Positions 1 to 6,612 are shown, numbered from the stretch's first letter. The stretch is DNA of 6,981 nt from Brevundimonas sp. UBA7534 (GCF_002479325.1 NZ_DLMO01000065.1:1-6981), one strand, 5' to 3'. The notes: a model not told the origin generated them from the letters alone. Translations and numbers: made by a program.

Positions 1-57
1 TTCCTGGCCGTCCCCTATCGCGGGGACTACTGGACCGACCTGGTCCCCACCGCCTGA
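1..57 (+). CDS. 3' end of an unidentified upstream gene (partial)
   Basis: Frame 1 is open from the first base and ends with TGA at 55-57, giving 18 C-terminal residues that end in YWTDLVPTA. The codons are GC-rich at third positions like the neighbouring genes, so this is probably the end of a real gene. The tail lacks the terminal aromatic residue typical of TonB-dependent receptors. I do not recognise the family. Only 38 bases separate its stop from the YncE-like start, so the two may be co-transcribed. Confidence 0.6.
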   Translation, partial: FLAVPYRGDYWTDLVPTA

Positions 58-84
58 TATTCCGCCGCCTGATGATTTCACCCC

Positions 85-88
85 GGAG
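85..88 (+). promoter_or_regulatory. Shine-Dalgarno site deciding the YncE-like start
   Basis: GGAG lies seven bases before the ATG at 96. An in-frame ATG at 72 has no comparable site and would place eight extra residues, including Arg-Arg-Pro, before an already complete signal peptide. The ATG at 96 is therefore preferred. Confidence 0.65.
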
Positions 89-95
89 ACCCGTC

Positions 96-1163
96 ATGAT
101 CACCCTTCGCAACGGCATTCTGACCGCCGCCGCCTTCGCCGCCCTGGCGATGGCCTCGACCGCCTCGGCCCAGACGATCGAAAAGACCGTCAAGGTCGCG
201 CCCGGCGGCCTGTACGAGATCGTCTTCAATCCGGCCGACAGCACCGTGCTGGTCGCCGCCGTCGGCCCGCGCGGCGAGACCCGCGGAGCCGTGGCGCGGC
301 TGAACGCCGACCTGACGCCGGGCGCCGCGATCGACGTTTCGGCCAACCCGCTCTACGGCCTGGGCTTCAACAGCCGCACCCAGATCCTGTACGGCACCGC
401 GACCCGTTCGGGTTCGGTGGACGCGGTCGATGTCCGCACCGGCCAGGTGGTGGCCCACATCACCGACGGCGACGACGATTCCGCCCATGTGCGCGAGGCC
501 GTCGTCGATGAGCAGCGCAACAAGGTCTATGTCACCGTCGTCGGCGGCGACGCCGGCGACGCCAGCCGCCCGAACCAGGTCTGGGTCATCGACGGCGCCA
601 CCCAGACCCTGGAGCGCAAGATCGACGTGCCCGTCGGCGGCCTGACCGGCGCGGCGCTGGACGTCGAGAACAACCGCCTGTTCGTGACCGGCATGAGTTC
701 GGCCGAGGTCGCCGCCATCGACCTGGCGACGGGCGAAGCGACCGGCCCTTGGCCGACCGGCAGCGAGCGTCCCACCAACGTCGCCTTCGACGCGCGGGGC
801 GGGCGCCTGTTCGTCGCCAGCCAGGGGTCCGGCGACCTGACCGTCATGAACGCCGCAGACGGCGCGATCATCAAGAAGGCGCCGACGGGCGAGGGCGCGT
901 TGAGCGTCGCCTACAACCCCGGCAACGACCAGATCTATGTCGCCAACCGCCAGGCGGGCACGGTTACCGTGGTCAGCGGCGCGGACTACGCCGTCCTGGC
1001 CAATCTGCAGACGGGCACCTTCCCCCAGACCATCGCCATCGACCCTGCGACCAACGCCGTCTATGTGACGAACAAGGCGCGGGGCCTGCCGCGCAACGCC
1101 CCGGCCGGCACGCCGGTCCCGGTCGATCCGGCGGGCGACACCGTCACCCTGATCCGCCCCTGA
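96..1163 (+). CDS. Secreted YncE-like beta-propeller protein
   Basis: This 355-residue protein begins with a clear Sec signal peptide: Arg5, a hydrophobic Ala/Leu-rich core, and an ASA|Q cleavage site after residue 25. It is probably periplasmic. The mature part is a run of propeller blades with recurring strand motifs: NKVYVT (about 142), NRLFVTG (193), GRLFVAS (236), DQIYVAN (278) and NAVYVTN (320). Several are preceded by an FD or IDP turn and followed by a V-x-V-I-D/N-x-A strand. This layout and length match the YncE / seven-bladed YVTN-repeat family. E. coli YncE is a periplasmic propeller of uncertain function linked to iron-responsive expression. No catalytic residues are evident. The start at 96 is chosen over 72 because of GGAG at 85-88. 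The methyltransferase-like gene follows 13 bases downstream. The family call is strong; the exact role is unknown. Confidence 0.88.
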   Translation: MITLRNGILTAAAFAALAMASTASAQTIEKTVKVAPGGLYEIVFNPADSTVLVAAVGPRGETRGAVARLNADLTPGAAIDVSANPLYGLGFNSRTQILYGTATRSGSVDAVDVRTGQVVAHITDGDDDSAHVREAVVDEQRNKVYVTVVGGDAGDASRPNQVWVIDGATQTLERKIDVPVGGLTGAALDVENNRLFVTGMSSAEVAAIDLATGEATGPWPTGSERPTNVAFDARGGRLFVASQGSGDLTVMNAADGAIIKKAPTGEGALSVAYNPGNDQIYVANRQAGTVTVVSGADYAVLANLQTGTFPQTIAIDPATNAVYVTNKARGLPRNAPAGTPVPVDPAGDTVTLIRP

Positions 1164-1176
1164 TCGAGAGGCCGCC

Positions 1177-1548
1177 ATGTCCGCCGAGCCCGTCCGTCCG
1201 TTCGCTTGGAATGGTCCGAACGGCGACCTCTGGGTCGCCAATCAGGCGCGGCTCGACCGGATGTTGCGGCCCTTTGGCGAAGCCCTGCTCGCCGCCACCG
1301 CTCCGGCGATCGGCGAGCGGGTGCTGGACGTCGGGTGCGGCGCGGGCGCCTGCGGCCGGGCGGTCGGACCCTCCGGCGGCGTCCTGGGCGTGGATATTTC
1401 CGAAGCGCTGATCGCCCTGACCGAGAGGCCCGAGCCGGTTCGGCGTCGCGCGATGGACGCGGTGCGTCAGGCGTTTGCGCGCAAGGTCACGCCCGCCGGC
1501 GTCGTCATCGACGGGGCGGCCTGGATCGTGACGGCCCGGCGCGCCTGA
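1177..1548 (+). CDS. Internally deleted class I SAM-dependent methyltransferase (probable remnant)
   Basis: The 123-residue product has both ends of a methyltransferase but no middle. Residues 1-45 carry the WNGPNGDLW...QARLDRMLRPFGE lead typical of the family. Motif I (VLDVGCGAGA) follows at about 49-58, and GVLGVDIS, with the acidic residue after beta 2, at about 69-76. After LTER (about residue 83) the sequence jumps to a typical C-terminus (AVRQAFARKVTPAGV...WIVTARRA). Relatives I know of are roughly 260-285 residues, so about 140-150 residues are missing, including the rest of the Rossmann fold and substrate site. The segment between motif I and VGPSG also looks about four residues short. 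The frame stays open. A GAGAGG ribosome site at 1166-1171 precedes the ATG. It follows the YncE-like gene closely and converges on the ABC ATPase gene four bases away. Catalytic activity is unlikely; treat it as a decaying gene or a repurposed fragment. Confidence 0.75.
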   Translation: MSAEPVRPFAWNGPNGDLWVANQARLDRMLRPFGEALLAATAPAIGERVLDVGCGAGACGRAVGPSGGVLGVDISEALIALTERPEPVRRRAMDAVRQAFARKVTPAGVVIDGAAWIVTARRA

Positions 1549-1552
1549 GGTC

Positions 1553-2329
1553 TCACAGGACCGAGTCGACCATCACCTGAAGCTGGCCCCGGGCGCAGGG
1601 CTCCACCCGCGCGCGCACCCGCCAGACGTCGGCCAGCACCTGGGGCGTGATCGCCTGGGCGGGCGGTCCCTCGACGCGCAGACGGCCCTGGGCCAGAACG
1701 ACCACATGGTCCGAAGCCCGCGCCGCGGCCTGCAGATCGTGCAGCACCATGACGACCACGGCCGACTTTTCCCGCGCATAGTCGCGCGCCAGGGTCAGCA
1801 CCTCCAGTTGATGGCGCAGGTCCAGGGCGCTGGTCGGTTCGTCCAGCAGCAGCACCCGCGGCTCGCGCGCCATGGCCTGGGCCAGGGCCGCGATCTGGCG
1901 CTGGCCGCCCGAAAGCCGGTCCAGGCGCCGCCCGGCCAGATCGCCGGCGCCCACCCGCTCCAGCACCGCCATCGCCGCCTCGGCCGCGCCGCGCGACGGG
2001 CCGTCCAGGGGCGAGGCTTCCAACGCCGCGATCACCGTTTCCAGCACTGTCAGCGCCACGTCCTGCGGCAGGGTCTGGGGCATATAGGCGACATGGCGCG
2101 CCCGCCCGGCGATGGACAGGGCGTTCAGTTCGACATCGCCCAGGCGCGCCGATCCCGAGGCGGGGATCAGGCCGGCGACGGCGCGCAGCAGGGTGCTCTT
2201 GCCCGCGCCGTTCGGCCCCACCAGCGACACCACCTGGCCGGCGGGCAGGGGCGCCAGGTCCAGTCCCTGGATTATGGCGCGGTCGCGATAGCCGGCGCCC
2301 AGGCCCTGGATGCGCAAGGCCGCGCTCAT
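1553..2329 (-). CDS. ABC transporter ATP-binding protein, iron-siderophore/cobalamin type (FecE/BtuD/FhuC-like)
   Basis: This 258-residue cytoplasmic ATPase would power the importer formed with the adjacent permease. All nucleotide-binding motifs are present: Walker A GPNGAGKST (38-46), Q-loop Gln85 in YMPQ, signature LSGGQRQ (139-145), Walker B VLLLDEP (159-165), D-loop SALD (167-170) and switch His197 in VLHD. The length matches FecE/FhuC proteins (about 250-270). The ATG at 2329 overlaps the permease stop in an ATGA, indicating translational coupling. The frame is open far upstream, but that extension lies antisense or out of frame within the permease gene and is not coding. The C-terminal 30 residues are less conserved. 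The substrate could be a ferric siderophore, haem or a corrinoid; the neighbouring esterase favours a siderophore. Confidence 0.93.
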   Translation of the reverse strand: MSAALRIQGLGAGYRDRAIIQGLDLAPLPAGQVVSLVGPNGAGKSTLLRAVAGLIPASGSARLGDVELNALSIAGRARHVAYMPQTLPQDVALTVLETVIAALEASPLDGPSRGAAEAAMAVLERVGAGDLAGRRLDRLSGGQRQIAALAQAMAREPRVLLLDEPTSALDLRHQLEVLTLARDYAREKSAVVVMVLHDLQAAARASDHVVVLAQGRLRVEGPPAQAITPQVLADVWRVRARVEPCARGQLQVMVDSVL

Positions 2330-3390
2330 CCGCGCGCCCCGTTGCGGAAGATCAGTAGCAGGAAGAGCGGCACGCCGATCACCGCCGTGACGATGCCCAC
2401 GGGCAGCAGGGCGCCGGGGACCAGGGCCTTGGCCGCTGTGGAGGCCAGCGACATCAGCAGCGCGCCGCTGAGAAGGCTGGCGGGCAGGAAGACGCGGTGA
2501 TCCTCTCCGACCAGCAGGCGGGCGATGTGAGGCGCGACCAGGCCGACGAAGCCGACCACTCCGACGAAGGCCACCGCCGTCGCGGACAGCAGGCTGACGC
2601 GCAGCAGGGCCAGGAACCGCAGGCGGGTCACGTCGACGCCGAAGCTCATGGCGCGATCCTCGCCCAGCCGCAGCGCAGTCAGCGCCCGCGCCGACCACAG
2701 GGAGAAGGGCGTCGCCAGGGCCACCACCACGCCCATGAAGGCGACCGCGCGCCAGCTGGCCCGCGACAGGGAGCCCATGGTCCAGAACACCAGCTGCTGC
2801 AGCGCCTCCTGCGACGACACGAACTGCACCAGGGCGGTCAGGGCGTTGAAGGCGAAGACCAGGGCGATGCCGAACAGGACGATGCTCTGCACCCCGCCGC
2901 GCTGAGCACGGGCCAGGCCCTGCAGCAGCAGAACCGATCCGAAGGCGAAGACGAATGCGTTCAGCGTCGTCACCGCGTCGGCGGGGACGAAGGGCAGGCC
3001 CAGGCCCAGCACAATGGCCAACGACGCGCCGAACGAGGCGGCCGAGGAGACGCCCAGGGTGAAGGGGCTGGCCAGCGGATTGTTCAGCACGGTCTGCATC
3101 TCGGCGCCAGACAGGGCCAGGGCCGCGCCCACCAGCACCGCCAGCACGGCCGAGGGCAGGCGGATGCCCCAGACGATGGCCGCCTCCGGCGCGCTGAGCC
3201 TTGCGGGATCGACCAGGCCCGCCAGGATGCGCCCGACAGGCATGGAGGACGGGCCGGTCATCACGTCCAGCGTCAGGGCGGCCAGGCAGGCCAGCGCCAG
3301 CACGACCAGCACCAGGCGTCGCCGCGCCCGGCTGCGGCGATAGTCGGTCAGGGCGTCGGCGGGAGCAGGGGCGGGAATCGAAATGGTCAT
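2326..3390 (-). CDS. FecCD-family ABC transporter permease (siderophore/haem/B12 import)
   Basis: This 354-residue polytopic inner-membrane protein has the length and motifs of the BtuC/FecCD permeases, which form homo- or heterodimers with about ten helices each. Family landmarks are GIRLP (75-79, usually followed by Arg but here by Ser80), LSGAEMQTVLNNPLASP (93-109), LGVSS (112-116), LGEDRAMSFGVD (242-253, in the region that couples to the ATPase), GLVAPHIARLLVGEDHR (283-299) and LPVGIVTAVIG (329-339). Residues 1-24 form a cytoplasmic lead ending in an Arg-rich stretch before the first helix. It is the first gene of a two-gene operon with the ATPase. Only one permease gene is present, so a homodimer is likely. 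No strong ribosome site precedes the ATG at 3390. No periplasmic binding protein is encoded alongside it in this window. Confidence 0.93.
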   Translation of the reverse strand: MTISIPAPAPADALTDYRRSRARRRLVLVVLALACLAALTLDVMTGPSSMPVGRILAGLVDPARLSAPEAAIVWGIRLPSAVLAVLVGAALALSGAEMQTVLNNPLASPFTLGVSSAASFGASLAIVLGLGLPFVPADAVTTLNAFVFAFGSVLLLQGLARAQRGGVQSIVLFGIALVFAFNALTALVQFVSSQEALQQLVFWTMGSLSRASWRAVAFMGVVVALATPFSLWSARALTALRLGEDRAMSFGVDVTRLRFLALLRVSLLSATAVAFVGVVGFVGLVAPHIARLLVGEDHRVFLPASLLSGALLMSLASTAAKALVPGALLPVGIVTAVIGVPLFLLLIFRNGARG

Positions 3391-3408
3391 GTCGCGCGGG
3401 ATTGGGAT

Positions 3409-3425
3409 TGCGTCGCATTACAACA
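3409..3425 (-). promoter_or_regulatory. Candidate promoter and operator of the importer operon
   Basis: On the minus strand, TGTTGTAAT (3425 to 3417) resembles an extended -10 element, TGnTATAAT, with one mismatch in the hexamer. No good -35 is visible. Immediately downstream lies the perfect palindrome TGCGACGCA (3417-3409), where a repressor would cover the expected start site. The leader to the ATG at 3390 would be only about 20 bases. An iron-responsive regulator such as Fur is plausible from context, but the site is too short to assign. Confidence 0.3.
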
Positions 3426-3442
3426 CCGCGACGGAATGGGCT

Positions 3443-3450
3443 AGGAAAGG
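3443..3450 (+). promoter_or_regulatory. Shine-Dalgarno site of the esterase gene
   Basis: AGGAAAGG precedes the ATG at 3453, with AGGA six bases upstream of it. The open frame extends further 5' into the permease gene, and this site fixes the start at 3453. The nearby ATG at 3436 is out of frame and is stopped two codons later. Confidence 0.65.
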
Positions 3451-3452
3451 CC

Positions 3453-4205
3453 ATGCTTGATCCGACATCGCCGTGGACGCCCTTTCAGCCCCAGCGCCAG
3501 TGGATGCGGCCGCTGGAGACGCCGAGCGGGCGGCGCTACCGCCTGGCGATATCCCTTCCTGAAGAAGCGCCGCCGCCCGAGGGATGGCCGTCGCTGACGG
3601 TCCTGGATGGTCATCGGCTGTTCCAGGCTGTCGCGGCGACCGCATCGGCCCTGTCCGCGCGGCCGGAAAAGACCGGGGTGCGGCCCCTGGGGGTGATCGG
3701 CGTCTTTCATGACGAGATGGAAGGGTCGGTTGAAGACGCGCGCGCGCTGGACTTCACGGACACGCCCTGTCCCGAGCCGGACTGGGCGCGGCCATCCGGC
3801 GGCGCGGAGGCGTTTCGACGGTTTCTGATCGACCAGGCATGGCCGGCCGCGATGGACGCCGCGCCGCTGGACCCCGGCCGACGCGCACTGTTCGGCCATT
3901 CGCTGGGCGGCCTGTTCGTGCTGGAAACCTTGGAGCGGCGTCGCGACTTGTTCGCGCGTTGGATCAGCGTCAGCCCGTCCCTGTGGTGGCGTGCGCCTGC
4001 GGTCGATCATGCCGACGATCGCCTGCTTGTGGGCTATGGCGAACAGGAGACGGGTCGCGACATGCGGGCGCGTATCGAGGCCTGGGCCGCCGCAGCGGAC
4101 GGAGCGGGGCGTCCGCTCCGTCTCAGGATGGCGCCGGGCGCCGACCACGGCGCGGCGCCGTTCGCCCTGATCCCCCACGCGCTGCGCCACGCCAGCGCGG
4201 CCTGA
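3453..4205 (+). CDS. IroE/Fes-like alpha/beta hydrolase, probable siderophore esterase
   Basis: This 250-residue protein has the layout of the esterase family that contains IroE and enterochelin esterases. An N-terminal strand segment (GRRYRLAISLP, 26-36) leads to LTVLDGHRLF (48-57). A lid-like region with LDFTDTP (99-105) and GGAEAFRRFL (116-125) follows, then the nucleophile elbow GHSLGG (Ser150), SPSLWW (174-179), a GYGEQE segment with Glu197 as possible acid, and His232 in GADHG. Ser150 and His232 are the expected catalytic pair. There is no signal peptide, so it should act in the cytoplasm, unlike periplasmic IroE. It is transcribed divergently from the FecCD/FecE-type importer, which supports hydrolysis of an imported ester-type ferric siderophore to release iron. 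Related hydrolases of this superfamily can act on other esters, so the substrate is inferred. Its stop lies two bases from the convergent channel gene's stop. Confidence 0.82.
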   Translation: MLDPTSPWTPFQPQRQWMRPLETPSGRRYRLAISLPEEAPPPEGWPSLTVLDGHRLFQAVAATASALSARPEKTGVRPLGVIGVFHDEMEGSVEDARALDFTDTPCPEPDWARPSGGAEAFRRFLIDQAWPAAMDAAPLDPGRRALFGHSLGGLFVLETLERRRDLFARWISVSPSLWWRAPAVDHADDRLLVGYGEQETGRDMRARIEAWAAAADGAGRPLRLRMAPGADHGAAPFALIPHALRHASAA

Positions 4206-4207
4206 AC

Positions 4208-5230
4208 TCAGGCCTTGTCGGAAGGCGGCTCCATGTCGGCGGGACGGATCACGTCCTCGGCGGCGTCGTTGGCGGACGGCGCGCGACCGGCGGGCGCGGC
4301 GGCCCGGGGCGCCGGTCCCTTGCCATAGCCCAGCCGCCGCAGAGCGTCGTCGCCCTCCAGGCCGAAGGCGCTGCGGATGCGAAGGTCGGTCTGGGGGAGG
4401 GGCACCTCTATGCCCGCCTCGTCCAGGGCGTCGGCCACAAGCCAGGTATAGGCCGCGTGCATGGCCGCCGGTCGCTTGACCGCGTCGCGCGTCGGCCAGA
4501 CCAGCAGCTCGAAATCCAGGCCCTTGTCGCCGAAGGACACCAGCCAGACCTGGCTCTTGCGGGCCTCGGTCTCGGGCAGGGTGAAGGGGCTGGCGCGGGC
4601 GGCGGCCAGGACGGCGTCGCGCACCTTGCCCCGGTCGGCGCCGTAGGCGACCGAAAACGGCACGTGGATGCGCCGGGTGTCGCCCTTCAGCGTCCAGTTC
4701 GTGACCGGCTGCTCGATCAGGCGCGAGTTGGGGACCAGGACGTTGACGTTGTCATTGGTGCGCACCCGCAGGGCGCGCGGCCCGATCTCCATGATGGCGC
4801 CGCGGATGCCGATGTCCTCGATCTCGATATAGTCCCCGACCGACACCATCCGGTCGAAAATCAGGAACAGGCCCGACACGAACTCCTTGACCACCCCCTG
4901 CAGGCCCAGCCCCACGCCGATGCCCAAGGCGCCGGCGAAGACCGCCAGCGACGACAGGTTCAGCCCCGCCGCCGACAGGGCCGAGATGACGCCGAAGACG
5001 ATGATGCCGTAGCTGGCCAGCCGCTCCAGCAGATAGACCACCTGCCGGCTGCGATCCGACCGTTCGCGCACCCGACGCAGGGCCCGCGTGACGATCCAAC
5101 TCAGCACGAAGGCGCCGGCCAGGATCACCGCCGCGCTGATCAGGCCGCCGATGGTGATGTTGGCCCCGGCGAAACGGGTCAGGGACGAATGCTCGAACTT
5201 GGACAGGTCGAACGTCGTGATCGGGTTCAT
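4208..5230 (-). CDS. MscS-family mechanosensitive ion channel
   Basis: This 340-residue inner-membrane channel would open under membrane tension to release solutes on hypo-osmotic shock. Three membrane helices are visible: TM1 about 25-47, TM2 about 71-90 and the pore-lining TM3 about 94-127. TM3 has the Gly/Ala pattern FAGALGIGVGLGLQ followed by VVKEFVSGLFLIFDR. The beta domain follows, with VGDYIEIEDIGIRG (131-144), LRVRTNDNVNVLVPNS (154-169) and NW (178-179). The alpha/beta vestibule ends with EVPLPQTDLRI (275-285). E. coli MscS is 286 residues. The extra C-terminal 40 residues here are Pro/Ala-rich, then acidic, and probably disordered. The start at 5230 lacks a strong ribosome site. The gene lies 24 bases after the symporter gene on the same strand, so co-transcription is possible. 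Confidence 0.93.
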   Translation of the reverse strand: MNPITTFDLSKFEHSSLTRFAGANITIGGLISAAVILAGAFVLSWIVTRALRRVRERSDRSRQVVYLLERLASYGIIVFGVISALSAAGLNLSSLAVFAGALGIGVGLGLQGVVKEFVSGLFLIFDRMVSVGDYIEIEDIGIRGAIMEIGPRALRVRTNDNVNVLVPNSRLIEQPVTNWTLKGDTRRIHVPFSVAYGADRGKVRDAVLAAARASPFTLPETEARKSQVWLVSFGDKGLDFELLVWPTRDAVKRPAAMHAAYTWLVADALDEAGIEVPLPQTDLRIRSAFGLEGDDALRRLGYGKGPAPRAAAPAGRAPSANDAAEDVIRPADMEPPSDKA

Positions 5231-5254
5231 GGCTCAACAGCGCGCGGCGAACGG

Positions 5255-6544
5255 TCAAGGTTCCGCCGACGCCGCCTCGTTCGGACCGTTGACGATGCGG
5301 GCCGCGGCCAGGTCGGCGGTGACATTGCCCACGGTGCGGAAGATGTCGGGAATGACCTCCACCGCCAGCAGCAGCGGCAGAACCCCCAGCGGCAGGCCCA
5401 TCGCCAGACAGATCGGGCCGATGCTGACGAAGAAGCTGACCTGCCCAGGCAGGCCGACAGAAGCGATGGACACGGCGATGGCCGTCAGGCCCCCGGCGAT
5501 CAGGGCGCCGAGACTCAGATCCACGCCGTAGAGCTGGGCCACGCACAGGCACACCGCCAGATTGGCGACCGGACTGGTGATGCGGAACACCGCGACGGCC
5601 AGCGGCAGGACCAGGCCAGCCGTCGTCTGGGGCACGCCCAGCCAGTCGCGCGCGCGTTCGACCATGACCGGCAGGCTGGCCAGGGAGGACTGGGTCGAGA
5701 CCGCCACCACCTGCGCCGGCGCCACGGCGCGGGCGAACCGCGCGGGCGAGATGCGCCCCCAGACGATGGCGACGACATAGACGATGGCGATCAGGCCGAT
5801 CTGGCTCAGGCAGACGATGGCGACGTAGTGGCCCAGCGTGCCCGCCACGCCCAGCCCCGCCCGCAGGCCGACGCCCAGCGCCAGGGCGAACACGCCGAAC
5901 GGCGCGGCCAACAGCACCCAATGGACGATCACCACCATGGTCTCGGCCACCCCCTCGAAGAAGGTCGCTAAGGGGCGGCGCAGGTCCGCCCTGATCCGCG
6001 TCGCGCCGAAGCCGAACGCAATGGCGAACACCACCACGCCCAGCACGCTGTCCGTCGCCGCCGCCGACACCACATTGGCCGGGGCAAGGCTGCTCAGGAA
6101 GGCGCGCAGTCCGTCGGCGTGGGCCGCTTCGCCGACTGTCGCGGCGGCCTCTGGCGGCACGCCGGCCAGCAGCGCCTGCCCCGACGCCGGGTCGATGGGC
6201 CAGAGCGTCAGCAGACCCAGCCCCGCCAGGATCGCATAGATCGTCGCCCCGAGCAGCAGGACCGCGAACACCATCAGCGCCCGGATCGCCAACCGCCCGG
6301 TCGCGGCCGCATCCGCGATGGCGACGATTCCCGTGACCAGCAGGCTGAAGACCAGCGGAATGACCGTCATCCGCAGCGCGTTCAGCCACACCTGGCCCAG
6401 CGACTCGATCACCTCCAGCCCCCCGGTCACGGCGGGCTGATGCAGCCCCTGTGCGCCCGCCCCGACCACGATCCCCGCCGCCAGGGCGGCGATGACGAAG
6501 AAGCTCAGCGAAGAGAAGAAGGAGACGACGCGGGATCGGTTCAT
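5255..6544 (-). CDS. Dicarboxylate/amino acid:cation symporter (SLC1/DAACS family), divergent clade
   Basis: This 429-residue polytopic inner-membrane protein fits the GltP/DctA family in length and overall pattern. Landmarks are SLGQVWLNALRMTVIPLVF (48-66), the HP1 hairpin with STQSSLASLP (283-292), HP2 with SVGLPGQ (362-368), and TM8 with Glu396, Asp400, Arg403, Asn407 and Asp411 in EVIPDIFRTVGNVTAD. These correspond to GltPh residues 390, 394, 397, 401 and 405. The TM7 motif, canonically NMDGT and part of the cation sites, reads RITSP here (321-325). A substrate of the dicarboxylate or acidic amino acid type is plausible because the TM8 Asp and Arg remain, but ion coupling may differ from the Na+-driven archetype. 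The ATG at 6544 has no obvious ribosome site. The MscS gene follows 24 bases downstream. Confidence 0.9.
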   Translation of the reverse strand: MNRSRVVSFFSSLSFFVIAALAAGIVVGAGAQGLHQPAVTGGLEVIESLGQVWLNALRMTVIPLVFSLLVTGIVAIADAAATGRLAIRALMVFAVLLLGATIYAILAGLGLLTLWPIDPASGQALLAGVPPEAAATVGEAAHADGLRAFLSSLAPANVVSAAATDSVLGVVVFAIAFGFGATRIRADLRRPLATFFEGVAETMVVIVHWVLLAAPFGVFALALGVGLRAGLGVAGTLGHYVAIVCLSQIGLIAIVYVVAIVWGRISPARFARAVAPAQVVAVSTQSSLASLPVMVERARDWLGVPQTTAGLVLPLAVAVFRITSPVANLAVCLCVAQLYGVDLSLGALIAGGLTAIAVSIASVGLPGQVSFFVSIGPICLAMGLPLGVLPLLLAVEVIPDIFRTVGNVTADLAAARIVNGPNEAASAEP

Positions 6545-6563
6545 GCCGCACCGCTAGCATCGC

Positions 6564-6585
6564 TTTCGCGCCCGCGCTCGCGAAA
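6564..6585. repeat. Inverted repeat TTTCGCG-N8-CGCGAAA in divergent intergenic region
   Basis: A perfect 7-bp inverted repeat (arms 6564-6570 and 6579-6585) lies 20 bases upstream of the symporter start. There is no T-run, so it is not an obvious terminator. It could be an operator or a leader hairpin of the symporter transcript. Confidence 0.4.
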
Positions 6586-6593
6586 CCTGCTTC

Positions 6594-6612
6594 ACGGCGC
6601 GTTCAGCGCCGT
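6594..6612. repeat. Inverted repeat ACGGCGC-N5-GCGCCGT in divergent intergenic region
   Basis: A second perfect 7-bp inverted repeat with a 5-base loop (GTTCA) sits eight bases after the first, near the middle of the gap between the symporter and amidohydrolase genes. No T-tract follows on either strand, which argues against a Rho-independent terminator. An operator or RNA hairpin is possible, though short GC-rich palindromes also arise by chance. Confidence 0.4.

Noticed and set aside
1..57. C-terminus of a TonB-dependent receptor
   Set aside because: Context would fit, but the tail ends in Pro-Thr-Ala rather than the terminal aromatic beta-strand typical of outer-membrane barrels, and 18 residues are too few to identify a family.
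78..1241. A 387-codon minus-strand frame opposite the YncE-like gene
   Set aside because: Its composition is Arg/Gly/Asp-rich low-complexity shadow sequence, while the + strand has a signal peptide and regular propeller repeats.
2497..3444. A 315-codon + strand frame opposite the permease
   Set aside because: The product is a Gln/Gly/His/Arg-rich shadow with no domain. The minus strand encodes a clear FecCD permease.
1553..3454. A single 633-codon minus-strand frame that could suggest a large fusion ending in the ATPase
   Set aside because: Only the part from 2329 downwards resembles protein. The upstream part is the permease gene read in the wrong frame, and the ATGA overlap gives a natural ATPase start.
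3839..5971. A 710-codon open frame on the + strand, antisense to the channel and symporter genes
   Set aside because: The translation is rich in Arg, Gln, Gly, Asp and His with no recognisable domain. It is the reverse-frame shadow of two well-supported membrane protein genes, as is common in DNA with high third-position GC.
4752..6560. A 602-codon minus-strand frame overlapping the symporter and channel genes
   Set aside because: It is a different frame of the same strand with Arg/Gly-rich sequence and no family features. The symporter and channel frames account for the DNA.
6594..6612. Rho-independent terminator
   Set aside because: The stem-loop is perfect but no T-run follows on either strand, and it sits between divergent starts where no transcript needs to end.
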